Source: Rhodospirillaceae bacterium SYSU D60007 (GTDB lineage: Bacteria > Pseudomonadota > Alphaproteobacteria > Reyranellales > Reyranellaceae). Taken from it: 64,000 nt of DNA. The translations under genes were made by a program, and so were the position numbers. The notes under the pieces were generated by a model. The model saw nothing but the letters and a program-made list of their open reading frames with translations. It had not been told where the DNA came from and ran no database searches. The stretch is from positions 1-64,000 of the forward strand of contig QOCQ01000016.1 in NCBI GenBank assembly GCA_003574685.1, given 5' to 3'. Shown here piece by piece: positions 54,979 through 63,916 of the stretch (the stretch's first letter is position 1; every line of letters begins with the position of its first letter).

Positions 54979-55878
54979 ATGTCTCTACCCACCCGACTAC
55001 CGAACCTGCGCGGGCTGGAAGCCTTCGTGACCGTGGGCGAGACCCGCAGCATCCGTGCCGCAGCCGCCCTGCTCAACCTGACGCCCTCCGCTGTCAGCCG
55101 GCGCATCGCTGCACTGGAACGCGACCTCGGTATGCCGCTCCTCGCGCGTGCTCCGCAGGGCGTGTCGCTGACCCGCGGCGGCAAAGCGCTTCATCAGGTT
55201 GTCGCGAAGGCGTTTGGCGCAATCGTCCAGCACATCATCAGACAGCGTGGCCAACAGCCTCGCCTTGTGATCAAGGCACCGCACTCCTTCGCGTCGGGCT
55301 GGCTGGCAAGACACATGCCGCAGCTGCGCCAGCACTTCCCACGCACCGCCTTCACGATCGAGACTTCACCACGTATCGAAGCGCTGACGCCGGGCGAAAT
55401 CGCCATCCGCTTCGGCTTCGGCGACTGGACCGACGGTGTGGCCACAAAGCTTGTTCGTGTGCCGATGCAGGCCGCAGGCGGCGCCGAATGGCGCGACCGC
55501 GGCCGACTCACACGCAGCGATCTTCGGCGCACACGCCTGCTGGTGGTCGGTGGCACAGAGCGCGTCTGGTCGCGCTGGCTTTCCGCAAACCGGCTGGGGA
55601 CACTATCGGAACGGGAGATGCTGTCGTTCGACAATACTGACGTCGCGGTCCGGGCGGCAGCCGCCGGCACCGGCATCACTCTCGTGGGCGCCGGGTACAG
55701 GGAAGATGGCGAAGAACGCCTCGTCCGCTTTCCGGAAACCAGTGCCGATGTCGGTGCGGGTTACTACGTCGTGGTGCCGCGCCGGGGGAAACGCGAGCTT
55801 GCCACCCGCGAGCTTGCCCAGTGGCTGGTGGCCCAGTTCAGGCACGGATCACCTGGGCCAGCCGCGACCCACAGGTGA
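54979..55878 (+). CDS. LysR-family transcriptional regulator
   Basis: A 299-residue regulator. The N-terminal winged helix (NLRGLEAFVTVGETRSIRAA, ALLNLTPSAVSRRIAALERD) and the C-terminal substrate-binding fold resemble GcvA-type proteins. Divergent from the amidohydrolase-hydratase pair, which it most likely controls. ATG 54979 is taken from the domain boundary; no strong ribosome site is seen. Confidence 0.9.
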   Translation: MSLPTRLPNLRGLEAFVTVGETRSIRAAAALLNLTPSAVSRRIAALERDLGMPLLARAPQGVSLTRGGKALHQVVAKAFGAIVQHIIRQRGQQPRLVIKAPHSFASGWLARHMPQLRQHFPRTAFTIETSPRIEALTPGEIAIRFGFGDWTDGVATKLVRVPMQAAGGAEWRDRGRLTRSDLRRTRLLVVGGTERVWSRWLSANRLGTLSEREMLSFDNTDVAVRAAAAGTGITLVGAGYREDGEERLVRFPETSADVGAGYYVVVPRRGKRELATRELAQWLVAQFRHGSPGPAATHR

Positions 55879-55999
55879 GGCAGCCCTCATTTATTGCCGG
55901 GCAATTTGCGGCCCGACAAAAGTAAAGGTGACGGAGCCATGGCTGCCGTCGCCTGGAGAAGGATGGGGGACAATTGGCCGGCGCACCCCGGCCGGCGAT

Positions 56000-56125
56000 T
56001 CAGCCGGCGCGGGCCTTGTAACGTGGGTTGGTCTTGTTGATGACGTAAACCCGGCCCTTGCGGCGCACCACCCGGCAGGCCTTGTGGCGGGCCTTGATGG
56101 TCTTGAGCGACGAGCGGATCTTCAT
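56000..56125 (-). CDS. rpmJ: Ribosomal protein bL36
   Basis: A 41-residue basic protein: [20 protein letters not shown] then [21 protein letters not shown]. It is the long, zinc-free type of bL36 common in Alphaproteobacteria, with one Cys only. ATG 56125 begins the known family N-terminus. It stands alone, as is usual for this paralogue, just after a terminator. Confidence 0.93.
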   Translation of the reverse strand: MKIRSSLKTIKARHKACRVVRRKGRVYVINKTNPRYKARAG

Positions 56126-56142
56126 GGTCCCAGGTCCAAACA

Positions 56143-56165
56143 AAAACCCCGGCGCGGGCCGGGGA
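56143..56165 (-). terminator. Rho-independent terminator before rpmJ
   Basis: CCCCGGC-GCGG-GCCGGGG (56147-56164) followed on the minus strand by TTTTTGTTT. It lies about 90 bases after the PQQ dehydrogenase stop and 18 bases before the rpmJ start, so it ends the upstream transcript. Confidence 0.85.
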
Positions 56166-56254
56166 AATCCGAAGCGGCGCGGACCATAAGGGCCGACCCG
56201 AGCGGTGTCAAGCCGGGAGCGCACCAGCGCCTGGTACGCTCCCGGGCAGCCGGC

Positions 56255-58360
56255 CTACCGCTTCGTGGCCGGTACCTTGTTGCGCTTCTCGTGGTCGGCA
56301 ATGGCCTGCGCCTGCACGAAATAGCGGATTTTCTCTGCCTCCTCCTTGCTGAGGATGTCGTCGAACTTCGGCATGCCGCGCGACACGAACGCCCCCTCCA
56401 GCAGGATCTGCGGGTAGGAGTCGAACATGCTGGCGTCGGTATGCCGGATGTCGCGGATCTGGCCCGCACCCACGGCGCCGGGGCCGTGACAAGGCAGGCA
56501 GTTCATGTGGTACAGGCGGCTCCCCTCCTTCAGCGTCGCCTCGGTGACATGCGCCGGCAGCGGCGGCGGCACCGGGATGGCCGGCAGCTCAGCCAGGGGC
56601 TTCAGCGTCTGCTTGCCGCCCAGCTTGAAGGTGAGCATGCGGCCGACATAGCGCACGCCCGTCGCCTTTGCCGCATCGCCGCCCAGCAGGCTGAATACCC
56701 CGCCCCAGCCCGCCATCACGGTGATGTATTGCTCACCGTCGACGGACCAGCTCACGGGTCCCGCCACGACACCCGTCTGGGCATCGAACTCCCACACCTT
56801 TTTGCCGGTATCGGCGGTATAAGCCACGAACTTGCCGCCCTTGGCCACGCCGTGGAACACGAGGTTACCGGCGGTGGTGAGCGTGCCGCCATTCCACGGC
56901 GTCTCGTACTTGATCCGCCAGGCTTCCTTCTGCTTCACCGGGTCCCATGCCAGCAGCGAACCGGCCGCCACTTCCGGCGGGAAGGCCGTGAACGTTTCCA
57001 GCGTATCGGTGCCGAGGTTCCAGGTGCGCTTGTCGTATTTGTAATCCTTGACGTTATAGACGCCCGGAATCTCCATGGCCGGGATGTAGACCAGCCCGGT
57101 CTTCGGATTGAACGACATCGGATGCCAGCTATGGGCGCCGAACGCTGACGGGAACACCACGGCCGGTCCGCTGAAATAGCGCGCTGCCGGAATCTCGATC
57201 GGCCGGCCGGTCGTCTTGTCGACTCCGGAAGCCCAGGTGACCGTTGCGAACTTCTCGGCCGAGATGAGCTGCCCCGTGCGCCGGTCCAGCACGTAGAAGA
57301 AGCCGTTCTTCGGCGCCTGCATCAGAACCTTGCGGGTTTTCCCCTCGATCTGCAGGTCGGCCAGGATGATGGGCTGGGTCGCGGTATAGTCCCACGTATC
57401 GCCCGGCGTCGTCTGATACCACCAGACCATCTCGCCGGTATCCGCCCGCACCGCCACGATGGAGGACAGGTAAAGATTATCGCCGCCACCGGGGCTGCGT
57501 GCCTGCTGTGCCCACGGCGAGCCGTTGCCCACGCCGAGATACACCAGGTCGAGTTCGGGATCATAGACGATGGCATCCCACACCGTGCCGCCGCCGCCGG
57601 TCTCCCACCAGCGTCCGTGCCACGTCGGCAGCGCCCGGGCCATGGCGGCATTCTCCGCCGGCTCGGCCGGATTGCCGGGCACCGTAAAGAACCGCCAGAC
57701 CTGCTTGCCCGTTTCGGCATCGTAGGCCGTGACGTAACCACGCACGCCGAGCTCGGCACCACCGTTGCCGATGATCACCTTGCCGTTGGCGATGCGCGGC
57801 GCGCCGGTGATGGTATAGGGCCGGCTGCGATCGATGAGGGTATCGGTTTCCCACGCCTTCTTGCCGGTGGCGGCGTCGATCGCCATCAGGCGGCCGTCGA
57901 GCGTGCCGACATAGACCTTTCCCTTCCACACGGCGACGCCGCGATTGACCACGTCGCAGCAGGCATTGCGGCCCCACTGCCGCGGCACTTCGGGATCGAA
58001 GGTCCACAGCAGCTTGCCGGTGCGGCCATCCACGGCCCACACCACGCTCCAGGGACCGGACGCGAAGATGACCCCGTCGACGACGATCGGCGTGGCTTCC
58101 AGCCCGCGGTTCGTATCGAGATCAAGTGCCCAGCCGAGACCCAGCTCGCCGATGTTCTTGTCGGTGATTTTGTCCAGCGGACTGTAGCGCTGCTCGGAAT
58201 ACGTACGGCCATGGGTCAGCCAGTTGCCGGGTTCGCTTTCGGCGTTCTGGATGCGCTTGGCATCAACTGTAGCGGTAACTTCCTTGATCCGCGCGCTGTC
58301 CTGCGCATGGCTCGCGGCTGCGACCAGGCAAAGCCCGGCCGCAATCATCAATGTCCGCAT
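56255..58360 (-). CDS. PQQ-dependent quinohemoprotein alcohol dehydrogenase
   Basis: A 701-residue secreted enzyme oxidising alcohols. A signal peptide (AAGLCLVAAASHAQ) is followed by an eight-bladed propeller with the adjacent-cysteine motif NACCDVV, the PQQ tryptophan-docking repeats and the GDTWDYTAT catalytic region. The C-terminal cytochrome c domain has Cys621, Cys624, His625 (CLPCHG). Thr lies two residues after the catalytic Asp, where lanthanide enzymes carry a second Asp, so a calcium type is likely. GGGAGGAAGCC precedes the ATG. It diverges from pqqABCDE, which makes its cofactor. Confidence 0.94.
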   Translation of the reverse strand: MRTLMIAAGLCLVAAASHAQDSARIKEVTATVDAKRIQNAESEPGNWLTHGRTYSEQRYSPLDKITDKNIGELGLGWALDLDTNRGLEATPIVVDGVIFASGPWSVVWAVDGRTGKLLWTFDPEVPRQWGRNACCDVVNRGVAVWKGKVYVGTLDGRLMAIDAATGKKAWETDTLIDRSRPYTITGAPRIANGKVIIGNGGAELGVRGYVTAYDAETGKQVWRFFTVPGNPAEPAENAAMARALPTWHGRWWETGGGGTVWDAIVYDPELDLVYLGVGNGSPWAQQARSPGGGDNLYLSSIVAVRADTGEMVWWYQTTPGDTWDYTATQPIILADLQIEGKTRKVLMQAPKNGFFYVLDRRTGQLISAEKFATVTWASGVDKTTGRPIEIPAARYFSGPAVVFPSAFGAHSWHPMSFNPKTGLVYIPAMEIPGVYNVKDYKYDKRTWNLGTDTLETFTAFPPEVAAGSLLAWDPVKQKEAWRIKYETPWNGGTLTTAGNLVFHGVAKGGKFVAYTADTGKKVWEFDAQTGVVAGPVSWSVDGEQYITVMAGWGGVFSLLGGDAAKATGVRYVGRMLTFKLGGKQTLKPLAELPAIPVPPPLPAHVTEATLKEGSRLYHMNCLPCHGPGAVGAGQIRDIRHTDASMFDSYPQILLEGAFVSRGMPKFDDILSKEEAEKIRYFVQAQAIADHEKRNKVPATKR

Positions 58361-58549
58361 TGGCTTCCTCCCGGGAATGATTTTTCTCTCGTTCTGGTTA
58401 TCGGCAGAAACGCTAGCACAGCGACTTGATGCGTCAAAAGAAAAGGTCAGCATTGTTACTGGTGCCTGGTGTTTCAATTTTTGCGCGACAGTGAATCCGA
58501 ACCAACTTCGCGGCCCCGAAAACTGAAGCAATGCTGCCCTTTCACCGGA

Positions 58550-58578
58550 TTGCGGGAAGGCTCGCGTTGGGCCATAGT
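58550..58578 (+). promoter_or_regulatory. Candidate promoter of pqqA
   Basis: TTGCGG (58550-58555), a 17-base spacer, and CATAGT (58573-58578), each four of six to sigma-70 consensus, 36 bases before the pqqA ATG. The rest of the 253-base divergent region shows no other clear site. Confidence 0.35.
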
Positions 58579-58613
58579 TGCGCCTGTTAGGACAAACGCC
58601 CGAGGAAAACGCC

Positions 58614-58697
58614 ATGCGCAAGACGTGGAAGAAGCCGCGTATCATCGAGATCGCGGTCGGTCTTGAGATCAACAGCTACGCCTGCCCTGAACTCTGA
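58614..58697 (+). CDS. pqqA: PQQ precursor peptide PqqA
   Basis: A 27-residue peptide (MRKTWKKPRIIEIAVGLEIN then SYACPEL). The Glu and Tyr of the ExxxY motif (EINSY) are the residues joined by PqqE to build pyrroloquinoline quinone. GAGGAAAACGCC precedes the ATG. First gene of pqqABCDE; pqqB follows after 21 bases. Confidence 0.96.
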   Translation: MRKTWKKPRIIEIAVGLEINSYACPEL

Positions 58698-58718
58698 CAC
58701 AGTGATGGAGGGCACCCG

Positions 58719-59627
58719 TTGAAGGTGCGGGTGCTCGGTTCAGCAGCCGGCGGCGGCTTCCCTCAATGGAACTGCCGCTGCCCGGTTTGCGTCCTCGCCT
58801 GGAATGGCGACCCGCGGGTACGCCCGCGGACCCAGTCATCGATCGCCGTCTCTGCCGATGGCGCGCACTGGTTCCTCTTTAACGCATCCCCTGACCTGAA
58901 GCAGCAGATCGCGGCCAACCCGCCGCTGCATCCGCGCGGGCAAGGCCGCCACAGCCCCATTGCCGGCGTCGTGGTCACCAACGCCGATGTGGATCACGTC
59001 GGTGGGCTGCTGAGCCTGCGCGAGCGTCAGCCCCTGTCGCTCTATGGAACCGAACGTGTGCTGGCGACATTGGCGGACAATGCGATCTTCGGCGTGCTCG
59101 ACCCGCAAGTCGTCGAACGGCACACGCTGGTGCTCGAGCAGACTGCGCCGCTCTGCCTGCCAGGCGGCGCCAGCTCGGGTCTCTCGGTCGAGACCTTCGC
59201 CGTGCCCGGCAAGCCGGCGCTGTGGCTGGAAGGCGGCACGGGCAGCCGCGAAGACACTGTCGGGCTGCTGGTGCGCGATGGCGCCGGCGCGCTGCTGGCC
59301 TATATTCCCGCCTGTGCCCAGGTGACGGAAGCAGTGCGCGAACGCGTGCGCGGCGCGAAGCTGCTGCTTTTCGATGGCACGTTGTGGCGCGATGACGAGA
59401 TGATCGCATCAGGCGTCGGCAGCAAGACGGGAGCACGCATGGGACATGTCAGCATCGGCGGACCCGCCGGCTCGCTTGCGGGATGGGCCGGCATTTCCAT
59501 TCCGCGCAAGCTCTTCATCCACATCAACAACACCAATCCCGTGCTGATCGAGGGCTCGGAAGAGCGGCAGGCGGTCATCGAAGCCGGCTGGGACATCGCC
59601 GAGGACGGCCAGGAGTTTCTTCTATGA
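58719..59627 (+). CDS. pqqB: PQQ biosynthesis protein PqqB
   Basis: A 302-residue metallo-beta-lactamase-like oxygenase in PQQ synthesis. It begins KVRVLGSAAGGGFPQWNCRC and has the zinc motif NADVDHVGGL and a late GHVSIGG. Translation starts at TTG 58719 after GGAGGG. It overlaps pqqC by 4 bases (ATGA). Confidence 0.95.
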   Translation: MKVRVLGSAAGGGFPQWNCRCPVCVLAWNGDPRVRPRTQSSIAVSADGAHWFLFNASPDLKQQIAANPPLHPRGQGRHSPIAGVVVTNADVDHVGGLLSLRERQPLSLYGTERVLATLADNAIFGVLDPQVVERHTLVLEQTAPLCLPGGASSGLSVETFAVPGKPALWLEGGTGSREDTVGLLVRDGAGALLAYIPACAQVTEAVRERVRGAKLLLFDGTLWRDDEMIASGVGSKTGARMGHVSIGGPAGSLAGWAGISIPRKLFIHINNTNPVLIEGSEERQAVIEAGWDIAEDGQEFLL

Positions 59628-60361
59628 GAGAGCGTCTGCTGTCGCCGGGAGAGTTCGAGGCGGCGCTGCGCACCATCGGCGCCGAGCGCTATCACAACCT
59701 GCACCCCTTTCACCGGCGCCTTCATGGCGGCCAATTGACGAAAGGTCAGGTGCAGGCCTGGGCGCTCAACCGCTACTACTACCAGAAGTGCATTCCGCTG
59801 AAGGACGCCGCGCTGATCGCACGCGCAGATGATCCTGCCTTGCGGCGTGAGTGGCGTTCGCGCCTCGTGGATCACGACGGCGAATCCGAAAGCGACGGCG
59901 GTACCGCCCGCTGGCTGGCCCTGACCGAAGGGCTGGGTCTCGACAGGGACTATGTCGCATCAACCAAAGGCATCCTGCCCGGCACGCGCTTCGCCGTGGA
60001 GGCCTATGTCCACTTCGTTGCCGAACGCTCGTTGCTTGAGGCCGTGGCGTCGTCGCTGACCGAGCTGTTCTCGCCCGCCATCATCCAGGAGCGCGTCGCG
60101 GGCATGCTGGCGGGATATCCGTTCGTTACAAAGGAGACGCTGGCCTATTTCGACAAGCGTCTGACGCAGGCGCCACGCGATTCCGGCTTTGCCCTGGCCT
60201 ATGTCATCGAGCACGCGCAGACCCCCGCCGAGCAGGAACTCGTGCTGGAGGCGCTGCGCTTCAAGTGCGGGGTTCTGTGGGCACAGCTCGATGCGCTGTA
60301 CTATGCCTACGTCGAGCCGGGCCATATCCCGCCCGGTGCCTTCCGGCCGGACGGGTCATGA
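59624..60361 (+). CDS. pqqC: Pyrroloquinoline-quinone synthase PqqC
   Basis: A 245-residue cofactor-free oxidase carrying out the final ring closure of PQQ. The conserved NRYYYQKCIPLKDAA and TKGILPGTRFAVEAYVHF regions, with the PLKDA lysine and the FVAERSLLEAVASSLTELFSP stretch, are typical. Its start overlaps pqqB by 4 bases and its stop overlaps pqqD by 4 bases. Confidence 0.96.
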   Translation: MRERLLSPGEFEAALRTIGAERYHNLHPFHRRLHGGQLTKGQVQAWALNRYYYQKCIPLKDAALIARADDPALRREWRSRLVDHDGESESDGGTARWLALTEGLGLDRDYVASTKGILPGTRFAVEAYVHFVAERSLLEAVASSLTELFSPAIIQERVAGMLAGYPFVTKETLAYFDKRLTQAPRDSGFALAYVIEHAQTPAEQELVLEALRFKCGVLWAQLDALYYAYVEPGHIPPGAFRPDGS

Positions 60362-60648
60362 GCCCGCAAATCAATGCCGACAGCCGCCCGGCGCTCGCCA
60401 CGCACGTGCGCCTGCAGCACGATGGCGTGCGACAGCAATGGGTGGTGCAGGCGCCCGAACGCCTGTTCGTCCTCGATGACGTGGCGCACGCCGTGCTCAG
60501 CCGCTGCGGCAATGGTCTGACGGTGGCCGAGATCGCCGACCAGCTTGGCATTGAATTCGACGCGCCCGCCGACGAGATCCGTGGTGATGTGCTGGAGCTG
60601 CTCCAGGACCTCGCCGACAAAGGGATCGTTCATGACCAGCGCGCCTGA
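60358..60648 (+). CDS. pqqD: PQQ biosynthesis chaperone PqqD
   Basis: A 96-residue winged-helix RRE protein that binds PqqA and presents it to PqqE. Conserved WVVQAPERLFVLDDVAHAVL and the LTVAEIADQL region. It overlaps pqqC by 4 bases and pqqE by 17 bases. Confidence 0.94.
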   Translation: MSPQINADSRPALATHVRLQHDGVRQQWVVQAPERLFVLDDVAHAVLSRCGNGLTVAEIADQLGIEFDAPADEIRGDVLELLQDLADKGIVHDQRA

Positions 60649-61750
60649 GTCCCCAGTGGATCCGCCGCTCGCGCTGCTGGCGGAGCTCACGCATCGCTGT
60701 CCGCTGCGGTGCCCGTACTGCTCCAATCCGCTGGCACTGGCCGGCAGGAGCACCGAACTGACGACAGAGGTCTGGCTTGACGTGTTTGCACAGGCCGGTC
60801 GACTCGGCATTCTTCAGGTGCATCTGTCCGGCGGGGAGCCGGCGGCACGGCGCGATCTTGAGGCGCTTGTCGCTGGCGCTCGCTCGGCCGGGCTCTACAC
60901 CAATCTGATCACGTCAGGCCTGCTGCTCGACCGGGCGCGGCTGGAACGGCTGCGGCAGGCCGGGCTGGATCACGTGCAGCTGAGCGTCCAGGACAGCGAG
61001 CCATGCGGTGCCGACCGCATCGCCGGCTTCCAGGGTGCGCATGAACGAAAGCTTGCCATCGCAGCCGATATACGTGCGGTCGGCTTGCCGCTGACGCTGA
61101 ATGTCGTGGTGCATCGCCACAACATCGCCCGCGTACCGGAGCTGATCGACCTGGCACTGGCGCTCGATGCGGCACGGCTGGAAGTCGCCCACGCACAGTA
61201 TTACGGCTGGGGCCTTGCCAATCGTGCCGCCCTGCTGCCCACGCGCGCACAGCTCGAGGCCGCGACCGCGATCGTAACGCAGGCACGCGAACGCCTGAAG
61301 GGGCGGCTGGCGATCGACTACGTGCCGCCGGACTATTACGCGCGGCGCCCCAAGGCGTGCATGGGCGGCTGGGGCCGCCGGTTCGTGGCCGTGGCCCCCG
61401 ACGGCGCGATCCTGCCCTGCCATGCCGCACGCACGATTCCGGGGCTGGAATTTCCCGACGTGCGGCAAACCTCACTGGCGGATGCCTGGCAGCATGCGGC
61501 TGCGTTCACCCACTTCCGCGGCACGGGCTGGATGCGCGAACCCTGCCGGTCGTGCAATCGACGGGAGATCGACTGGGGCGGCTGCCGTTGCCAGGCGCTG
61601 GCGCTGGCCGGCGCGGCCGATGTGGTCGATCCCGCGTGCAGCCTCTCGCCGTTGCATGAGACGCTGGTGGCGGTGGCCGAAGGCGAGTCAGCCTCGCCAC
61701 CGCCTGCGTTCCGCTATCGCAGTCTCAGCGAGGGGCCGAAGATCGCGTAA
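60632..61750 (+). CDS. pqqE: PqqA peptide cyclase PqqE
   Basis: A 372-residue radical SAM/SPASM enzyme linking Glu and Tyr of PqqA. The SAM cluster motif is CPLRCPYC and the LSGGEP glycine motif follows. The SPASM cysteines are in KACMGGWG, ILPCHAART, and CRSCNRREIDWGGCRC. ATG 60632 overlaps pqqD by 17 bases. Its end overlaps convergent speE by 26 bases. Confidence 0.95.
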   Translation: MTSAPESPVDPPLALLAELTHRCPLRCPYCSNPLALAGRSTELTTEVWLDVFAQAGRLGILQVHLSGGEPAARRDLEALVAGARSAGLYTNLITSGLLLDRARLERLRQAGLDHVQLSVQDSEPCGADRIAGFQGAHERKLAIAADIRAVGLPLTLNVVVHRHNIARVPELIDLALALDAARLEVAHAQYYGWGLANRAALLPTRAQLEAATAIVTQARERLKGRLAIDYVPPDYYARRPKACMGGWGRRFVAVAPDGAILPCHAARTIPGLEFPDVRQTSLADAWQHAAAFTHFRGTGWMREPCRSCNRREIDWGGCRCQALALAGAADVVDPACSLSPLHETLVAVAEGESASPPPAFRYRSLSEGPKIA

Positions 61751-62567
61751 AGCACAAGGGCGCCGCGGCGAAGGCCGCGTGGTGCACTTCCGGCGCGTAA
61801 TAGGTCGTATCGAGCGTGCCAAACCGCGCGCGCAGCAGGTCCAGGGGCGGACAGAAAACATCCGCCTGCGCGGCAACGATCAGCGCCAGCAGGCCATGTG
61901 CATAGGTCGGCACCGGCGCGAGAAATGGCCTCGCTGATCCGAAGCACCGTTCCAGCGCCTCAAGCTGCCGTTCAAGGCGAGCGGCGTGGTAGAACGGCGT
62001 CCCGCTCTGCAGCGAAACGATACCGCCGGGGCGCAGGGCGGAGCGACAGCTCCGATAGAACCGGTCCGAGAACAGCACCTCGCCGGGTCCGACCGGATCC
62101 GTGGAGTCGATCACGATCAGGTCAAACTGCCGGCCGGTGTTCTCAACGTAGGCAGCCCCGTCGCCGATCGTGACCGTGACGCGCCGGTCACCGAAGGCGC
62201 CGCCTGAAACGTCGGGAAAGAACTTCCGTGAGAGCGCAATCACTTCTGCATCCAGCTCGACCAGCACGACCGAGTCGACCGGATGCTTCAGCATTTCCTT
62301 CAATGTACCGCCATCGCCGCCGCCAATGATGAGCACATCCCGGGGCATGCCATGCGCCATCGCGGGCACGTGCGCCACCATCTCGTGGTAGACATGGTTG
62401 TCGAGTTCCGTGAGCTGCACGACCCCGTCCAGCGCCAGCACTTTGCCGAAAACCGGATTGGTGAAGATCAGCGCTTCCTGGTGGCCGGTATGCCCCGCGA
62501 AAACAACCTCGTCGATCGACAGGGTCTGGCCGTGATCGCCATAGAGCGCTTCCTGAAAGACCTTCAC
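61725..62567 (-). CDS. speE: Spermidine synthase
   Basis: A 280-residue aminopropyltransferase making spermidine from putrescine and decarboxylated SAM. The signature is VLIIGGGDGGTLKEMLKH, with VVLVELDAEVI and the catalytic DSTDPVGPGE. It starts at GTG 62567, overlapping the speD stop by 4 bases. The 26-base overlap of its 3' end with pqqE is on opposite strands. Confidence 0.94.
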   Translation of the reverse strand: MKVFQEALYGDHGQTLSIDEVVFAGHTGHQEALIFTNPVFGKVLALDGVVQLTELDNHVYHEMVAHVPAMAHGMPRDVLIIGGGDGGTLKEMLKHPVDSVVLVELDAEVIALSRKFFPDVSGGAFGDRRVTVTIGDGAAYVENTGRQFDLIVIDSTDPVGPGEVLFSDRFYRSCRSALRPGGIVSLQSGTPFYHAARLERQLEALERCFGSARPFLAPVPTYAHGLLALIVAAQADVFCPPLDLLRARFGTLDTTYYAPEVHHAAFAAAPLCFTRSSAPR

Positions 62568-63019
62568 GGCACCAGTCCTCGCTTGTGCTCCAGCAGGGTG
62601 ACCGTTTGCGGGCAGAAGGCCTGCCGGATCACATCCAGGGCCCTGTGCGGCCGTGCGTCGCCGCACATGAAGAGGTCGATCGCCGCATAGGAGCGCTCGG
62701 GCCACGTGTGAATGGAAATGTGGCTCTCGGCGAGGATGGCAACGCCAGTGATGCCGCCGGTCGGCGGGAAACTGTGAAGATCGAGCCTGAGAAGCGTGGC
62801 GCCGGCGACGTCCGCCGCTTGCCGCAGCGTATCCTCGACATGCGGCAGGTCGTCCAGTCCGGACGCATGCCACAGATCGAGGATCAGGTGCGTGCCGGCA
62901 AACCTCAGCCCCTCCTGCTCGACAAAATGGTCGTTGACTGCCCGCGGCCGGACGACCGCCGTTCCAGCACGCCGGCCATCGATGGCGACAGCCCGGCTGT
63001 GCCGGCCAACATCAACCAT
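62564..63019 (-). CDS. speD: S-adenosylmethionine decarboxylase proenzyme
   Basis: A 151-residue prokaryotic SpeD that self-cleaves before the Ser in LAESHISIHTWPE to make the pyruvoyl group. FMCGDARPHRALDVI is the second conserved block. It provides the aminopropyl donor for SpeE, which is coupled by a 4-base overlap. Together with pdaD and the agmatinase-like gene it completes a spermidine route within the window. Confidence 0.94.
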   Translation of the reverse strand: MVDVGRHSRAVAIDGRRAGTAVVRPRAVNDHFVEQEGLRFAGTHLILDLWHASGLDDLPHVEDTLRQAADVAGATLLRLDLHSFPPTGGITGVAILAESHISIHTWPERSYAAIDLFMCGDARPHRALDVIRQAFCPQTVTLLEHKRGLVP

Positions 63020-63052
63020 TCACTCCTCCTCGCATGGATACGCCGCGTGCGC

Positions 63053-63466
63053 TCAGCGCACCGCAAGCACCGTAAGCTGCCGTGTCTCTCCCCCCGGCGT
63101 TTCCCAGCTCATGGAATCGCCGGCGTGCAGCCCGATCAATGCCGTGCCGACGGGCGTCAGCACCGAGATCCTGCCCTGGGAAATATCGGCATCCTGCGGG
63201 TAGACGAGCGTCACCTTCCTTGTCGTGCCATTGCCGTTGTCGCGGAACTCAACCTCACCGTTCATGCACACCACGTCCTCGGGATGCTGACCCGCCGCGA
63301 GCACCTCCGCACGGGCGATCTCGCTTGCCAGCTCGGCGGCGCGTTCCGGCAGCCTGGCCCGAACCGCATTGGCGAGCGCGGACAGCCGCTCGTAGTCCTC
63401 GGCAGAAAGGGTAAGCCTGGGCTTGACCCGGCTTTCGGATACCATCGCGCTTTCCATTACCATCAC
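63053..63466 (-). CDS. rnk: Rnk/GreA-fold nucleoside diphosphate kinase regulator
   Basis: A 137-residue protein with the short N-terminal coiled coil and C-terminal FKBP-like GreA/GreB domain of Rnk: VTLVYPQDADISQGRISVLTPVGTALIGLHAGD. Members bind RNA polymerase. AAGGAGATCAGTG precedes ATG 63466; two later in-frame ATGs are alternatives. Confidence 0.88.
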   Translation of the reverse strand: MMVMESAMVSESRVKPRLTLSAEDYERLSALANAVRARLPERAAELASEIARAEVLAAGQHPEDVVCMNGEVEFRDNGNGTTRKVTLVYPQDADISQGRISVLTPVGTALIGLHAGDSMSWETPGGETRQLTVLAVR

Positions 63467-63916
63467 TGATCTCCTTGGTTTCTTCGCCGTAGCAAACGAG
63501 CCGCTTCGTCGCGCCCTCGCGGTGCGCGCCGGAACCGGCCCTTGTGTGGTGATTGCGCCTTGTCCAGGTCCCCTTCAGCAGGCGTTTCGTGCCGCTGTCA
63601 TGACCCACCTGGTTTGGAAATCCCCGAGTTCGCGCAGGCGCGCGCTGAACCCGGGGCTAGATGCCCGCGATCAGATTGCCTGCGTGGCACAGGCCACGTT
63701 CGAATTTCGCGCAGCTCAACATGCCACTGAAGCTATGTAGTTTCCGCGGAATGTCAAGACCACGGTCCCAATCTGCACATTGCCGGTGCGCGAGAACGCG
63801 TAAAGCCGGGCAGCCACCGCCACCCATGCCAATCCGGACTTGCCGCCGCCCGGACCGATCCACCATAAGGAAAAGGAACAGCGAATTCCTCCAGCAGATC
63901 GAGGTTGCAGGCGGAC
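63467..63916. other. Gap without a supported gene (450 bases)
   Basis: Two open frames occur here (63423-63740 plus, 63657-63995 minus), but neither has a ribosome site, recognisable domain or natural amino acid composition. The minus frame runs over the start of the membrane protein at 63917. It may hold the rnk promoter and decayed sequence; I see no repeats or RNA gene. Confidence 0.5.

Noticed and set aside
56255-58360. Lanthanide-dependent (XoxF-like) assignment for the PQQ dehydrogenase
   Set aside because: The residue two after the catalytic Asp is Thr (WDYT), not the extra Asp of lanthanide enzymes, and a heme c domain is fused.
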